A stretch of DNA of 56,948 bases from Cyanobium sp. Cruz-8D1. Its GTDB lineage: Bacteria; Cyanobacteriota; Cyanobacteriia; PCC-6307; Cyanobiaceae. Below are positions 36,721 through 46,100 of the stretch, one piece after another. The notes beneath the pieces were generated by a model that saw only the letters and a program-made list of their open reading frames with translations, did not search any database and was not told the DNA's origin. The DNA is taken from assembly GCF_024345975.1 (NCBI RefSeq), contig NZ_JAGQCD010000023.1:1-56948 (forward strand). Direction: 5' to 3'. Within the stretch, counting starts at the first letter, position 1. Every line of letters begins with the position of its first letter. Made by a program: the position numbers and the translations under genes.

Positions 36721-36761
36721 GCCTTGATGGGCTTGTTTCAAATGGTGACTTACAATCCGGC

Positions 36762-37457
36762 TCAGGCCATTGTTGCGGAGGACTTGATCCGAGACCTCAG
36801 CCTGCGGCTGAAGCCGAAGGCCATACCAGCTCCAAGGATGGGAAGGGGTCCAGGAACAGGCTCCCCAGGGGTCGGAGCGGGCCTTTGGGCAAAGAAGTTG
36901 TTTACGGTCGAGATAGCAGAATCGTCCTTCGCGGAGAAAATATCTTCAACCTTGAGAAGGGTGACCCCTGCTGCAAACTCAAATTCAATGGGCGCAGGGA
37001 AACCATTAATGGAAACCAATGAATCCGATCCAGAAGTCCAAGTAAAATTCTTGGTGACTGTACAGCCTCCAACAAGTGGATTGATGCATCCAGAGTCCAG
37101 CCCAACCCTAGCGAATTCAAACCCGGGCTCAATAATGCTAATTGTGTAGGCGATGGATCCCTTCTGGGTTGGAGGATCGATGGTGCTACCTAAGTCGTAA
37201 GTAACACCAAAAGAACCAAGTCGAATCTCGGTGAGACCGCCCACATCAGTGCAGACGATACCGCTGACTGTCTTGTCGCCGAAAGTGAGGTCTTTGGCGT
37301 CTGCGCAGGTGGTTATGTGTGCGGCGGCATTTGCCGAACCGGCCGACAGGACGGAAGCAAAAGCAGTGACCACGGCAGCACCGATGAGTGCCTTGGTGCG
37401 GATCCTGGGACTCGGAACGCTCTTCAGAGTGCCGAGCCCGGTGAGAGGACGAGTCAT
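36762..37457 (-). CDS. Secreted protein with PEP-CTERM-like sorting signal
   Basis: This 231-residue protein begins with a long signal sequence ending near SANAAAH. Its extracytoplasmic beta-rich domain has six cysteines (about residues 50-160). The tail has the pattern of a cyanobacterial PEP-CTERM/exosortase signal: VPGPLPILGAG, a short hydrophobic stretch (AFGF) and then SRRLRSRIK. The product is likely processed and attached at the cell envelope by a sortase encoded elsewhere. Codon use is less GC-rich than in surrounding housekeeping genes. Confidence 0.82.
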   Translation of the reverse strand: MTRPLTGLGTLKSVPSPRIRTKALIGAAVVTAFASVLSAGSANAAAHITTCADAKDLTFGDKTVSGIVCTDVGGLTEIRLGSFGVTYDLGSTIDPPTQKGSIAYTISIIEPGFEFARVGLDSGCINPLVGGCTVTKNFTWTSGSDSLVSINGFPAPIEFEFAAGVTLLKVEDIFSAKDDSAISTVNNFFAQRPAPTPGEPVPGPLPILGAGMAFGFSRRLRSRIKSSATMA

Positions 37458-37900
37458 GGAAGGGGGGTGCTGAGGGATGGTTTCGCCGAAAGGCTATAGC
37501 GAACCTTCACCTTAACACAGCTTCTGTTAAGTCGGGTGCCCCTGGTGGTAATGGGCTGGCAGCATCCATGGCCGGCCGCAGCAGGGCGAGCAAGGTGGGG
37601 CACAGGCAGGCATCCCCAGATCACTCCCACTGCACGGCAAGGAGTCTCAGCGATCATCCGGGGCTGCGGCAGCTCTCTTGCCAGCCCTCCGGAGACGACC
37701 ATCGGCCATGGCAACGCCTTAACGATTACAGAACATGCATGGAATGACCGAAGGGTCGGACCTTGTTGGCCTCTCATCTGAATCGCATCCGCCTCTTAAC
37801 TGCATCTTCACTCCTGGCGCCCAGCGTCCGCCAAGGGCACAAGGGGCCCACGCCCACCAACCCTCCCTGCCAGCATCGACATCGAGGCCTCCAAGCAGCT
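37458..37900. other. Divergent intergenic region
   Basis: These roughly 440 bases separate the PEP-CTERM-like gene from crtD. They contain the inverted repeat at 37512-37530 and, on the minus strand, a possible -10 TATAGC just downstream of it. If crtD starts further upstream (TTG at 37763), part of the region is coding. No RNA gene was recognised. Confidence 0.45.
37512..37530. promoter_or_regulatory. Inverted repeat, possible operator
   Basis: TTAACA and TGTTAA flank a seven-base centre. On the minus strand the repeat lies about 13 bases before GCTATAGCC, a possible -10 region for the PEP-CTERM-like gene. A regulator binding here would overlap the -35 position. The function is inferred from position only. 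Confidence 0.35.
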
Positions 37901-39460
37901 TTGCTCTCCAGCGACGGGTCCAGGGCGGATGTGGTGGTGGTGGGCGCCGGGATCGCCGGCCTGACGGCGGCTGCACTGCTGGCAAAGCAGGGGCTCGATG
38001 TGGAGCTACTGGAGGCCCACCGCCAGAGCGGCGGCTGCGCCGGCACCTTTCGGCGCGGGCCCTACGTGTTCGACGTCGGGGCCACCCAGGTGGCCGGCCT
38101 GGAGGAGGGTGGCGTCACCCCCGCCGGCATCCACGCCCGGCTGTTCCGCCATCTGGGGGTGGCGCCGCCGGCGGCCGTGCCGCTGGATCCCGGCTGCGTG
38201 GTGGACCTGGGTGATGGCCGCGAGCCGGTGTCGATCTGGCGCGACCCGGAGCGCTGGCACCAGGAACGGCTGAGACAGTTTCCTGGCAGTGGCCGCTTCT
38301 GGGCCCTTTGCGACGCCGTACACCGGGCCAACTGGGCCTTCGCCTCGCAAGATCCGGTGCTGCCGCCCCGCAGCTGGTGGGATCTGGGCCAACTGCTGGG
38401 GGCGGTGGGGCCAGGGACGCTGGCCAGCGGCCTGCTCACCACCGCCACGGTGGCCGACCTGTTGCGGATCTGCGGCTGCGCCGCCGACGCCCGGCTGCGG
38501 CGCTTCCTGGATCTGCAGCTGAAGCTCTACTCCCAGGAGCCCGCCAATCGCACGGCCGCGCTCTACGGGGCCACGGTGCTGGCCATGGTGCAGGAGCCGC
38601 TGGGCCTCTGGCATCTGGAGGGCTCGATGCAGTCCCTCAGCGACAGCCTTGAGCAAGCCCTGGCACTGCATGGCGGTCGGCTGCGGCTGCGCCACCGCGT
38701 CGAACGACTGCGGCCGCCCGCCCGGCCGGACGAGCGCTGGGAGATCTCGGGCCGGCGCCCATCGGCTCGTCCCGGCGACCCCGGGGCAGCGGAGGCAGAC
38801 TTCAACCTGACGGCCGCTGAGGTGGTGGTGACCCTGCCCCCCCAGACCCTGCCGGCCCTGCTCGGGGACGGCCTGCCAGCCAGCTACGGCCGGCGGCTCG
38901 AGACCCTGCACGAACCCAGCGGGGCCCTGGTGTTCTACGGGGCCGTCGAGCGGGACAAGCTGCCGCCGGGCTGCCCCAGCCATCTGCAGCTGGCGGCCCC
39001 TGAACCGGGCTCCCTGTTCGTCTCGGTGAGCCAGGACGGCGATGGCCGGGCCCCCGCCGGGCGGGCCACGGTGATCGCCAGTGTGTTCACCCCGGCCCGG
39101 GCCTGGTTCGGCGGGGAGGAGGCCGACTATCAGGCCCGCAAGCAGCGGGCGATGGCCGCGATTCAGGAGGGCCTGCAGCAACGGCTGGGGGTGGGGCCTG
39201 CCGACTGGCTGCACGGAGAACTGGCCACCCCCCGGGGCTTTGCGGGCTGGACCGGCCGGCCCTGGGGCTATGTGGGCGGCCTGGGCCAGCACCCCAGCCG
39301 GTTCGGGCCCTTCGGCCTGGCCAGCCGCACCCCCCTGGCGGGCCTATGGCTGTGCGGCGATGCCATCCACCCCGGCGAGGGCACCGCCGGGGTGAGCCTC
39401 TCGGCCCTGATGGCCTGCCGCCAGCTGCTGGCCGGGCGGGGGGTGGACCTGCGGCCCTGA
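37901..39460 (+). CDS. crtD: Carotenoid C-3',4' desaturase (CrtD-type)
   Basis: This FAD-dependent amine-oxidase-like enzyme of about 519 residues has the dinucleotide-binding N-terminus [40 protein letters not shown] and the C-terminal FAD motif [19 protein letters not shown]. This architecture fits the CrtD/CrtH/CrtI desaturase-isomerase family; CrtD (myxoxanthophyll pathway) fits best by eye, but CrtH is not excluded. No ATG precedes the FAD motif in frame. TTG at 37901 gives a short N-terminus; TTG at 37763 would add 46 unlikely residues. Confidence 0.82.
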   Translation: MLSSDGSRADVVVVGAGIAGLTAAALLAKQGLDVELLEAHRQSGGCAGTFRRGPYVFDVGATQVAGLEEGGVTPAGIHARLFRHLGVAPPAAVPLDPGCVVDLGDGREPVSIWRDPERWHQERLRQFPGSGRFWALCDAVHRANWAFASQDPVLPPRSWWDLGQLLGAVGPGTLASGLLTTATVADLLRICGCAADARLRRFLDLQLKLYSQEPANRTAALYGATVLAMVQEPLGLWHLEGSMQSLSDSLEQALALHGGRLRLRHRVERLRPPARPDERWEISGRRPSARPGDPGAAEADFNLTAAEVVVTLPPQTLPALLGDGLPASYGRRLETLHEPSGALVFYGAVERDKLPPGCPSHLQLAAPEPGSLFVSVSQDGDGRAPAGRATVIASVFTPARAWFGGEEADYQARKQRAMAAIQEGLQQRLGVGPADWLHGELATPRGFAGWTGRPWGYVGGLGQHPSRFGPFGLASRTPLAGLWLCGDAIHPGEGTAGVSLSALMACRQLLAGRGVDLRP

Positions 39461-39477
39461 CCCCCCCGGGCTCTGAA

Positions 39478-40413
39478 TCAGTTGACGCTGACCCGCACCA
39501 CCCGGCCACCGAGACGCTGCACCCGCTGCAGGGCCTCGTTCATGCGGCTGTAGGGCACCCGCATCACATAGGCACCGCTGCGCACCACGGCGTTGTTCAC
39601 CAGCCCGGTGGCGGTGATGGTGGCCACCCGGCCACTGGATGTGCTGGTGCTGCGCACCCCGGCCGACACCACCAGGGCCTCTGCCCGGTGGCCGCGGGAG
39701 GGATCGGTGAGCTGGCCGCTCCGGGACACCGGACCATCGACACTGGTGCCCCCCTGGACCAGGTTGGCCTGGAAGAAGGATTCACCGCTGAAGCGGGGAC
39801 TCTTGACCGACACCGTCACGGCCCGATCCTGGTGCAGGGCCCGGCCGAGCTTGAAGCGGGTGCCAGCGCTGTCTCCCTTGACCGAGGCGGCCGCTCCACC
39901 GGCCAGCTGCATCAGCCAGGAAAACTGCTGACCCTGGTGGCCGGCGGAATAGTCCCAGCCGTGCAGATAGGGCACCACGTCGGAGCCGAAGCGCTCCTGA
40001 TATTCGGCACTGTCGATGTAGGAATCGATCTCGGCGTCCTAGCCCTGCTCCTGCAGGATCGTGAAGTGGTGCAGCATCTCGGCCTTGTTGTGGGGAGCCC
40101 GGCCGAGGAGATGTTTGTGGTTGAGCTCGATGAAGCGGTAAGGGTTGCAGGATTCGAAGAAACGGGCGCGATAGAGTCCGCTTTTCGCGAGGGTACGCAC
40201 GAATTCCTGCACGGTGAGATAGCCGTTTCGGAACAGGGATTCGGCACCGGCAAGGCGCTCATTCTGCATCACATACTGCTGGCCCAACACCTGCTGATAG
40301 ACCAGCCGGATAATGCCGTCACGATCCTGCGGCGACGCCTTCGACCAGTTCTCCTTGTTGCGATCATCCGCGAAACGCTCGATGCCAAGGGAAGGGGCTT
40401 GGACCAGGGCCAT
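39478..40413 (-). pseudogene. Phycobilisome rod linker gene interrupted by an in-frame TAG
   Basis: From ATG at 40413 to TGA at 39478 the frame encodes a full rod linker of 311 positions, broken by one TAG at 40039-40041 (minus strand). The N-terminal part (124 residues; YQQVLGQQY, RNGYLTVQEFVR, HLLGRAPHNKAEML) and the continuation (EIDSYIDSAEYQERF, the CpcD-like C-terminus with GAYVMRVPYSRMNEAL) align throughout with CpcC at 271-1122, with no other damage. The product would be a second phycocyanin rod linker. It may be a very recent pseudogene, a readthrough gene, or a sequencing error. Confidence 0.88.
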
Positions 40414-40934
40414 GGGGAAAACAACGCAAAGGGCAGAGAGAAGAACATCGCCATGGGCAGGGGAGCTGGCGGCTTCTGGTAGGAATCAATGCAGGAGCAC
40501 GACAAAAAGAGCTCCCCGGAAGGCCATGCCTGCCGACGATGTCAAGTAGCGATTCTTACCGAATTCAGAGCGAAGAAACTGGGATCGTTACAGCGCGAAG
40601 TGACTGGGGAAAGATCCATACATTCCTTCACCACGAAGGATTGAGAAAGGACAAGAAAAAGCTCAGGATGCCAAGCGGCCAGGGACTTCGGCGAGGCGCT
40701 TTTGCTGGCGCTGACGCACGGGATGCTGGACACCGGCACGGGCCATGGGAGTGCTCGCGAACGTGGGCAACTGAAGCGAGGTCGCGGAGCTCGCCGCGTC
40801 CTGGCAGAGGCCCGGCAACACAACCAGACAAAAGAAACCATAAGGACGATGCCGGCATGGATCTTAAGCACTCTCGAGAGACCTGACAGTCGGGGCAAGC
40901 GGGACGATGAACGGCCATCACCGCACTCCGGGGC
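40414..40934. other. Intergenic region upstream of the interrupted linker
   Basis: These 521 bases hold no convincing gene. Open frames on the minus strand are short and basic, with composition unlike real genes here. A TTGACA occurs on the minus strand at 40545-40540, but no -10 box follows at proper spacing. I see no RNA or repeat. Confidence 0.5.
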
Positions 40935-41216
40935 CTACTCATCGATCGGGAGCAGCACCAGGGTGTGCAGCCGGTCGGTGCCGAGTTCATGGGTGAGGAT
41001 CCAGACCTGCAGGCCCTGGCCGAGATCGAAGACGCTACGCAGCGAACCCTGCTGGCGATAGGCGGCGATGGTGTTGTCGCGAGCATCGCGGGCATCGACC
41101 ACGCCCCAGTCGCCGCGACGGTGGCGGGCCACCAGACGCTGCAGGGTTTCGCCATCCACCCACTCGCGCACCTCGGGACTCACGTCCACCGGGCCGATGG
41201 CGAGGCGAGCTGCCAT
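40935..41216 (-). CDS. Conserved small protein of unknown function
   Basis: This 93-residue protein contains RLVARHRRGDWGVVDARDARDN without the last residues as a recognisable core, then QVWILTHELG and LLPIDE at the end. The pattern (RHxxGDWG, VWIxTxxD/E, LLPxE/D) recurs in small bacterial proteins often found on plasmids and genomic islands, sometimes misnamed restriction subunits. No catalytic function is known. ATG at 41216 is chosen because upstream sequence is Pro/Arg-rich and overlaps the msrA leader. Confidence 0.7.
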   Translation of the reverse strand: MAARLAIGPVDVSPEVREWVDGETLQRLVARHRRGDWGVVDARDARDNTIAAYRQQGSLRSVFDLGQGLQVWILTHELGTDRLHTLVLLPIDE

Positions 41217-41302
41217 GGAGGTTCCATCTCTTGGGTCGACCTTACGGGGGAATCCGCCGGGGGCCCTGGCCGGTAGTGCTTGCAGCACCCGCTTCCCCAC
41301 CG

Positions 41303-41872
41303 ATGCGACTGTCGCCACGCCTCACCACAGCCGCCGGCCCGCGCGCCACGGCGGTGCTGGCCGGGGGTTGCTTCTGGGGCATGGAAGCGGTGTTCGAGCG
41401 CGTCAAAGGCGTCACCGAGGTGGTGACCGGCTGCACCGGCGGCAGCCCGGCCACCGCCGCCTACGACCGGGTGAGTGGCGGCGACACCGGCCACGCCGAG
41501 GGCATCCGCATCAGCTACGACCCGGCCCGGTTGAGCTACGGCCAGCTGCTGAAGGTGTTCTTCGCCGTCGCCCACGACCCCACCGAGCTGAACCGCCAGG
41601 GGCCGGATGTGGGCTTCCAGTACCGCTCGGCGATCTTCCCCACCGACCCGGAGCAGGGCCGGGTGGCCGCGGCCTACATCGCCCAGCTGAACCGCTCCGG
41701 TGCGCTGCCGCGGCCGATCGCCACAACTGTGGAGAACTGGCGGGGCTTCACTCCCGCCGAGGCCTACCACCAGAACTTCGTCGCCCGCAACCCGGCCCAC
41801 CCCTACGTCGTCATCCATGACCAACCCAAGCTGGCCCGGCTAAAGGCGCAGTTGCCTGACCTATCCCGGTAG
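41303..41872 (+). CDS. msrA: Peptide-methionine (S)-S-oxide reductase
   Basis: This 189-residue enzyme repairs oxidised methionine. The catalytic motif GGCFWGME has Cys23, followed by GCTGGSPATAAYDRVSGGDTGHAEGIRI and FAVAHDPTELNRQGPDVGFQYRSAIF, each conserved in MsrA (only parts listed). No resolving C-terminal Cys is apparent, so it may rely on thioredoxin differently. It is divergent from the small protein at 40935-41216. Confidence 0.95.
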   Translation: MRLSPRLTTAAGPRATAVLAGGCFWGMEAVFERVKGVTEVVTGCTGGSPATAAYDRVSGGDTGHAEGIRISYDPARLSYGQLLKVFFAVAHDPTELNRQGPDVGFQYRSAIFPTDPEQGRVAAAYIAQLNRSGALPRPIATTVENWRGFTPAEAYHQNFVARNPAHPYVVIHDQPKLARLKAQLPDLSR

Positions 41873-41882
41873 GGGCGCCCCC

Positions 41883-42491
41883 TCAGCGCAGATGGTCAAG
41901 GGCGCCGCGGCCGTGCAGATCGGCCAGGGCGTCGTAGCCACCGATGGGCTGGCCGTCGATGAACACCTGGGGCATCGAACCGCTGCCACTGCGTTCAGCA
42001 ACCTCCTGACGGATGTGCTCGTCGTCGGCCAGCTGCACCCCATGGGGGATGCCAAGGGTGCGCAGCATGCGCAGGGCCCGGGCCGAAAAGGGGCAACCGC
42101 TGAGCACGGCGATCTCCACCCGTGGCTGGCTAGGGCTGGCCGCTGCGGGCTCCTGGGGCGCGCCGGGGGGCAGGAAGCCCACCAGCAGGTCGGCGCCCCT
42201 GAGCACCAGGCTGCCGTGCTCGAGGTGGCCGCCCCAGACCTGGCACTCGCCATCGGACAGGCTCAGGTGCAGGTGCACGCCCTGGGGCGCCACGGTGCCC
42301 TGCAGGGTGATGATCTCCAGGTGGCCCTCCAGCACAGTGGGCTCGGCCTGGCCCGGGCACTGGAAGGCCGCCTGGGAGAGGTCGCCCACCACACCCAGCA
42401 CGAACCCGGCGGCGCCGGCTTGGGTCCCCAGCTGCTCGAGGCTGGCGCGCAGATCGCTGCCCGCTCCGAGATGCAACGGCAGGGGATGCAT
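41883..42491 (-). CDS. PPC/DUF296 domain fused to glutaredoxin
   Basis: This 202-residue protein joins two domains. Residues 1-110 form a PPC/DUF296 domain (AGFVLGVVGDLSQAAF, ILQG-like strands, GVHLHLSLSDG and VWGGHLEHG with the His residues). Residues 124-202 form a glutaredoxin-like domain with CPFS (Cys133), GSMPQVFIDGQPIGGYD. The active site is monothiol because the second Cys is Ser. ATG at 42491 gives the usual PPC start; a TTG at 42518 overlapping the previous stop would add nine residues. The partner and substrate are unknown. Confidence 0.88.
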   Translation of the reverse strand: MHPLPLHLGAGSDLRASLEQLGTQAGAAGFVLGVVGDLSQAAFQCPGQAEPTVLEGHLEIITLQGTVAPQGVHLHLSLSDGECQVWGGHLEHGSLVLRGADLLVGFLPPGAPQEPAAASPSQPRVEIAVLSGCPFSARALRMLRTLGIPHGVQLADDEHIRQEVAERSGSGSMPQVFIDGQPIGGYDALADLHGRGALDHLR

Positions 42492-42514
42492 GGCGGGATC
42501 GGGCGCTGAGGGGG

Positions 42515-43084
42515 TCAAGGTAAGTCTTGGCCCGCCGGCGCCAGCGGTCCAAACCGGCAGCGCAGCAGCGCCAAGGCCTCATCGGGCAGGCCCAGGAACC
42601 GGTCGAGGAACGGATCACCGCTGGGGGCGATGGTGGCCACGCCCACCAGCTGCGCCAGGCCATTGCCATCAAGGGGCTGGCCGCTGGCGCTGTGGCGGCG
42701 GCCCTGCACCGGGCCGGTGCTGAGCGTCGTGTCGACGATCAGATCGGCAGCCCGATAGAGCGAACCGATGGCGAAGCGGAAACGGGCGCAGAACCGCAGC
42801 GCCATTGCTCCGGTGGCCCCATCCAGGCTCCCCTCAAGCCGCTGGGGGTGAATCGTGATCACCAGCCCCGGGGGCAACGGCAGGCCCAGGAAACGGGTGG
42901 TGCGCCAGTGGAGCGGCGGGATCTGCAAGGCAGTGGGCTCGAAACGGAGCGCCTGCAAACCGTTGTCGTCCCGCCCGGTGAGCCGCCCCACGCCGCCACC
43001 GCCACGGGCGTCGTAGCGGAAGCGGGGATAGGCACCGATCACCAGGCCGCAGCCCGCCAGGGTGTGGAGTGTCCGTTCATTCAT
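42515..43084 (-). CDS. Conserved cyanobacterial protein of unknown function
   Basis: This 189-residue protein is predicted soluble and beta-rich, with segments such as TALQIPPLHWRTTRFLG, LPPGLVITIHPQRLEG and ALRFCARFRFAIG. No signal peptide or catalytic motif is seen; it may bind a hydrophobic ligand, but that is speculation. Its ATG overlaps the stop of the MscS-like gene by eight bases, so it is probably co-translated with that channel. Confidence 0.75.
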   Translation of the reverse strand: MNERTLHTLAGCGLVIGAYPRFRYDARGGGGVGRLTGRDDNGLQALRFEPTALQIPPLHWRTTRFLGLPLPPGLVITIHPQRLEGSLDGATGAMALRFCARFRFAIGSLYRAADLIVDTTLSTGPVQGRRHSASGQPLDGNGLAQLVGVATIAPSGDPFLDRFLGLPDEALALLRCRFGPLAPAGQDLP

Positions 43085-45278
43085 CGAGCTGGACCTCCGC
43101 CTGGGTGGGATAGGGGATCTCGATCCCTTCGGCGGCGAACAGGGCCAGCAGGGCCCGGTTGAGCCGGGCCACCTCATCTTTGAACGCCGCATAGGTGGGC
43201 TGGGAGGAGCGGTAGTCGTAGGTGAAGTCGTAGCTGAAGTCGCTGATGGCCATCAGGCGACAGGCACGGAAGGCCGCCAGGGGTTCGCGATCGAACAGAC
43301 CGGCAATCAGCTCCGGGATGCGCTGCAGCTGCTCCTGGGTGGTGTTGTAGGCCACGCCGATCACCATGCGGGAGCGGGTCACCTGATCCAGGAGCTGCCG
43401 CAATCGCAGCAGCACCGCTTCCCGCAAGGTGAGGTAATCGGTCCAGTTGGGGGCTTGGATCTGCCCGCAGCAACGGAGCAGCAACTCCCCGTCCTGTGCC
43501 GTCTGATCGAGGAACACCTGGGTGGCGGAAAAATCCGGCAGCTCACTGAGGAATAAGCGGCTGTAATGCAACAGGTCGTCCAGCTGATCGGGGGTGAGAT
43601 CGGTTGGCAACGGGAGGTGTAACTCAAACACATGGAGCACCGCATCCTGCGCCAGAACCGATCGCAGGGAGTAGTTGACGATCGTCTCCTCGTCGACGAT
43701 CGAATTGGGAATGGTGATGCGACTTTCATGGGTCTGCAGCTCCAAGGAGCGCAGCCCGATTTTGGTGACGTAACCCAGATTGGCGCCAATGCGGCAGAAC
43801 TCACCCACCCGCAGGGGGCGGTCGGTTTGAATGGACAAACCGGCGAACAGATTGCCCAGCAGCTTCGAGGCCCCCAGGCCGATGGCCAGGCCGGGCACGG
43901 CGGAAAAGGCCAGCACGGTGGAGGCCGGCAACCCCAGCAGGATCAGCAGCCGATAGATCAGGGAGATGCCGATGATGGCCCCCAGCACCCGGCACACGGG
44001 CATCACCAGATTGCTGACACGGCTCAGTTGCAGAGCGTTGCGGCGGCCCCGCAGCATCGTGATCCATTCCGCCAGGCTGCGGCCCAGGGCCTCCATCAGG
44101 AAGAAGCTGAATAATCCCGCCCAGCAGAAATAGATCGTGTAAAGCAGATACACCAGCACCTGCAGGGGCAGGCCAGTGATGTTGACGTAGTGATCGAGCA
44201 GCAGTTCCACCAGACGGGTCAGGGGCAAGGCCACCCCCGCCAGCAGCACCCGATGCCAGGCGATGTTGTCGAGTTTCCAGACTTCCATGGCTGTAAGGAG
44301 TTCCCTGGCGTCCCTCTGGGTCAGCCGATAGGTGCCGAGCAGGGCCAGCACCAAGCGAAGCTGAACGGCGGCGTAGGTCGCCAGGGCCAGCAGGCCAACC
44401 ACAACCTGGAAGAGGGTCTGGTCCCAGAGTTGGGACTGCAGCACCCGTTGCCGGAAGCCCCTGGGCAGCATCAGGTACCACTTGGGCGGCAGGATATGGC
44501 CGGGCCTGAGGCTGAAAGCGTCATAGATCGCTGGCGTCAGCAACGTGGAGCTGCTGTCGGATGGCCTCAGCCGATCCTTGATCTCCTCATAGAGGCTGGG
44601 GATCTGGGCCACTGTGTAGGTCGAGAACAGAAAGCCTCGATCTCGCCCCCCTTCATCCCCCACATCCGTCAGGGTGATGGACGTGCCTGGGATGGTCCAA
44701 CTGGCCGTCGGATTCACCCGCCCCTCGTTCAAGGCCTTCATCCCGGCCGCATCAGGGATCTCGAAAGGCTTGCGGCTGTGGGTAAAGACATAATCGAGAA
44801 TCACCTTGAGCTTGAGGGCATACTCATCGGCGAAATCCGCCCGGATGCTCTGCGGGATCTCCGACACATCCAGGGCTTTCACCGCCTCATCGAAATAGCT
44901 GGTGATCAGCTCCAGTTCGCTCTGCACCGCGCTCGACCAGAACAGCCCGGGTGTCGTCATGGCCTTGGCCTCGATCCGCGCGATGTCGCGGCTCACCTGG
45001 GCCATCACCACGTAGAAATTGAGCAAGGTGGCCCGCGGGCTGTCTCCCACCACCTGGTTGAGGGGGGCATCGATCCATTGCTGCTGCAGTTCCAGCAGCT
45101 GGCCGTGGAACGCTTGGCTCTCCAGGGGCACATAGGACGGCCGGCCCGTGGCGGGGGGAGCGGCCGCCGGCGCAGCCCAGAGCGCCGCCGTTGACAGGCC
45201 CATCAGCGGCAGCAGGCAGGCGATCAGGAAGGCCAGCAGCAGTCGGATCAGACGGGGCACCCGGAAGCCACGGCACAT
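43077..45278 (-). CDS. MscS-family mechanosensitive ion channel
   Basis: This 733-residue protein starts with a signal-like segment, followed by a large extracytoplasmic domain (about 40-280), several transmembrane helices (about 290-460) and the MscS pore and beta domain. AVPGLAIGLGASKLLGNLFA matches the pore helix; PLRVGEFCRIG, LRSLELQTHESRITIPNS and NYSLRSVL match the beta domain. A cytoplasmic C-terminal domain follows. The family opens on membrane tension to release solutes. It is much longer than E. coli MscS, as in the MscK/YnaI-like groups. Confidence 0.92.
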   Translation of the reverse strand: MCRGFRVPRLIRLLLAFLIACLLPLMGLSTAALWAAPAAAPPATGRPSYVPLESQAFHGQLLELQQQWIDAPLNQVVGDSPRATLLNFYVVMAQVSRDIARIEAKAMTTPGLFWSSAVQSELELITSYFDEAVKALDVSEIPQSIRADFADEYALKLKVILDYVFTHSRKPFEIPDAAGMKALNEGRVNPTASWTIPGTSITLTDVGDEGGRDRGFLFSTYTVAQIPSLYEEIKDRLRPSDSSSTLLTPAIYDAFSLRPGHILPPKWYLMLPRGFRQRVLQSQLWDQTLFQVVVGLLALATYAAVQLRLVLALLGTYRLTQRDARELLTAMEVWKLDNIAWHRVLLAGVALPLTRLVELLLDHYVNITGLPLQVLVYLLYTIYFCWAGLFSFFLMEALGRSLAEWITMLRGRRNALQLSRVSNLVMPVCRVLGAIIGISLIYRLLILLGLPASTVLAFSAVPGLAIGLGASKLLGNLFAGLSIQTDRPLRVGEFCRIGANLGYVTKIGLRSLELQTHESRITIPNSIVDEETIVNYSLRSVLAQDAVLHVFELHLPLPTDLTPDQLDDLLHYSRLFLSELPDFSATQVFLDQTAQDGELLLRCCGQIQAPNWTDYLTLREAVLLRLRQLLDQVTRSRMVIGVAYNTTQEQLQRIPELIAGLFDREPLAAFRACRLMAISDFSYDFTYDYRSSQPTYAAFKDEVARLNRALLALFAAEGIEIPYPTQAEVQLDE

Positions 45279-45296
45279 GTCCCGAATGATGGCGGC

Positions 45297-46100
45297 TCAA
45301 GCCGCCGGCAGCACCTGGCGGTAGCCGTTGGCCTCGCACACCCGCAGGGGTGTGGCGAACAGGGCACTGAGGGGGGCGTCCTGCAGCAGGGCGTCGCTGG
45401 GGCCGTCGCCCACCACTTTCCCCTCACGCAGCAGCACGCAACGGCTGATCTCCGGCAGGATCGCCTCGATCTGGTGGGTCACCAACAGCAGGGTGGTGCC
45501 GGCGCGGGCCAGGTCACGCAGGATCGCCAGCAGCTGGTGTTTCGCCTTGAGATCGAGGCCGTTGGTGGGCTCATCCAGCACCAGCACCTCAGGGCCGTGC
45601 ACCAGGGCCCGGGCCAGGAGCAGGCGCCGCCGCTGGCCGTCGGAGAGCTGGCCGTAGGGGCGCTCGGCCAGCTCGGCCAGCCCCAGCTGCTCCATCAGCG
45701 CCACCACGCGCCGGCGTTGCGTCTCGGTGGCCACCTGGCTGCGGCCGAGTCCCACCGAGCCGAAGAAGCCGGAGAGCACCACAGCAGCGGCAGGCACCCG
45801 GCCCCCGTAGGCGGCCTGCAGGTCCTGGGACACCAGGCCGATGCGGCCGCGCAGCTCCCAGAGATTCACCGTTGCGCTGCCGAAAATCCGCAGCAGGGAG
45901 CCGGGCTTGACCACGGGATAGAGCTCACGGCTGAGCAGCTTCACCAGCGAGCTCTTGCCGGAGCCGTTGGGGCCGAGCACCACGGTGTGCTCGCCGTGGT
46001 GCAGCCGCAGGCAGAGATCCTCGAAGACGCGGCGGGGGCCCAGCCAGGCCTCGACGGCCTCCAGCTCCAGGTAGGGGATGGCACCAGCAGCTTCGATCAC
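45297..46100 (-). CDS. ABC transporter ATP-binding protein
   Basis: This 267-residue ATPase has Walker A GPNGSGKSS, a Q-loop VSQDLQ, the signature LSDGQRRR (Asp in place of the usual Gly), Walker B VLVLDEPTNGLD and the switch VTHQIEAI. It resembles the ATPases of iron or molybdate-like systems (ModF/FepC-like), but no permease or binding protein is nearby. It starts with GTG overlapping the RimB-RimK stop as GTGA, so the two are coupled. Confidence 0.92.
   Translation of the reverse strand: MIEAAGAIPYLELEAVEAWLGPRRVFEDLCLRLHHGEHTVVLGPNGSGKSSLVKLLSRELYPVVKPGSLLRIFGSATVNLWELRGRIGLVSQDLQAAYGGRVPAAAVVLSGFFGSVGLGRSQVATETQRRRVVALMEQLGLAELAERPYGQLSDGQRRRLLLARALVHGPEVLVLDEPTNGLDLKAKHQLLAILRDLARAGTTLLLVTHQIEAILPEISRCVLLREGKVVGDGPSDALLQDAPLSALFATPLRVCEANGYRQVLPAA

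Noticed and set aside
40542-40898. Minus-strand frame with a signal-peptide-like beginning
   Set aside because: The rest is Arg/Ser/Pro-rich with no third-position bias like real genes here.
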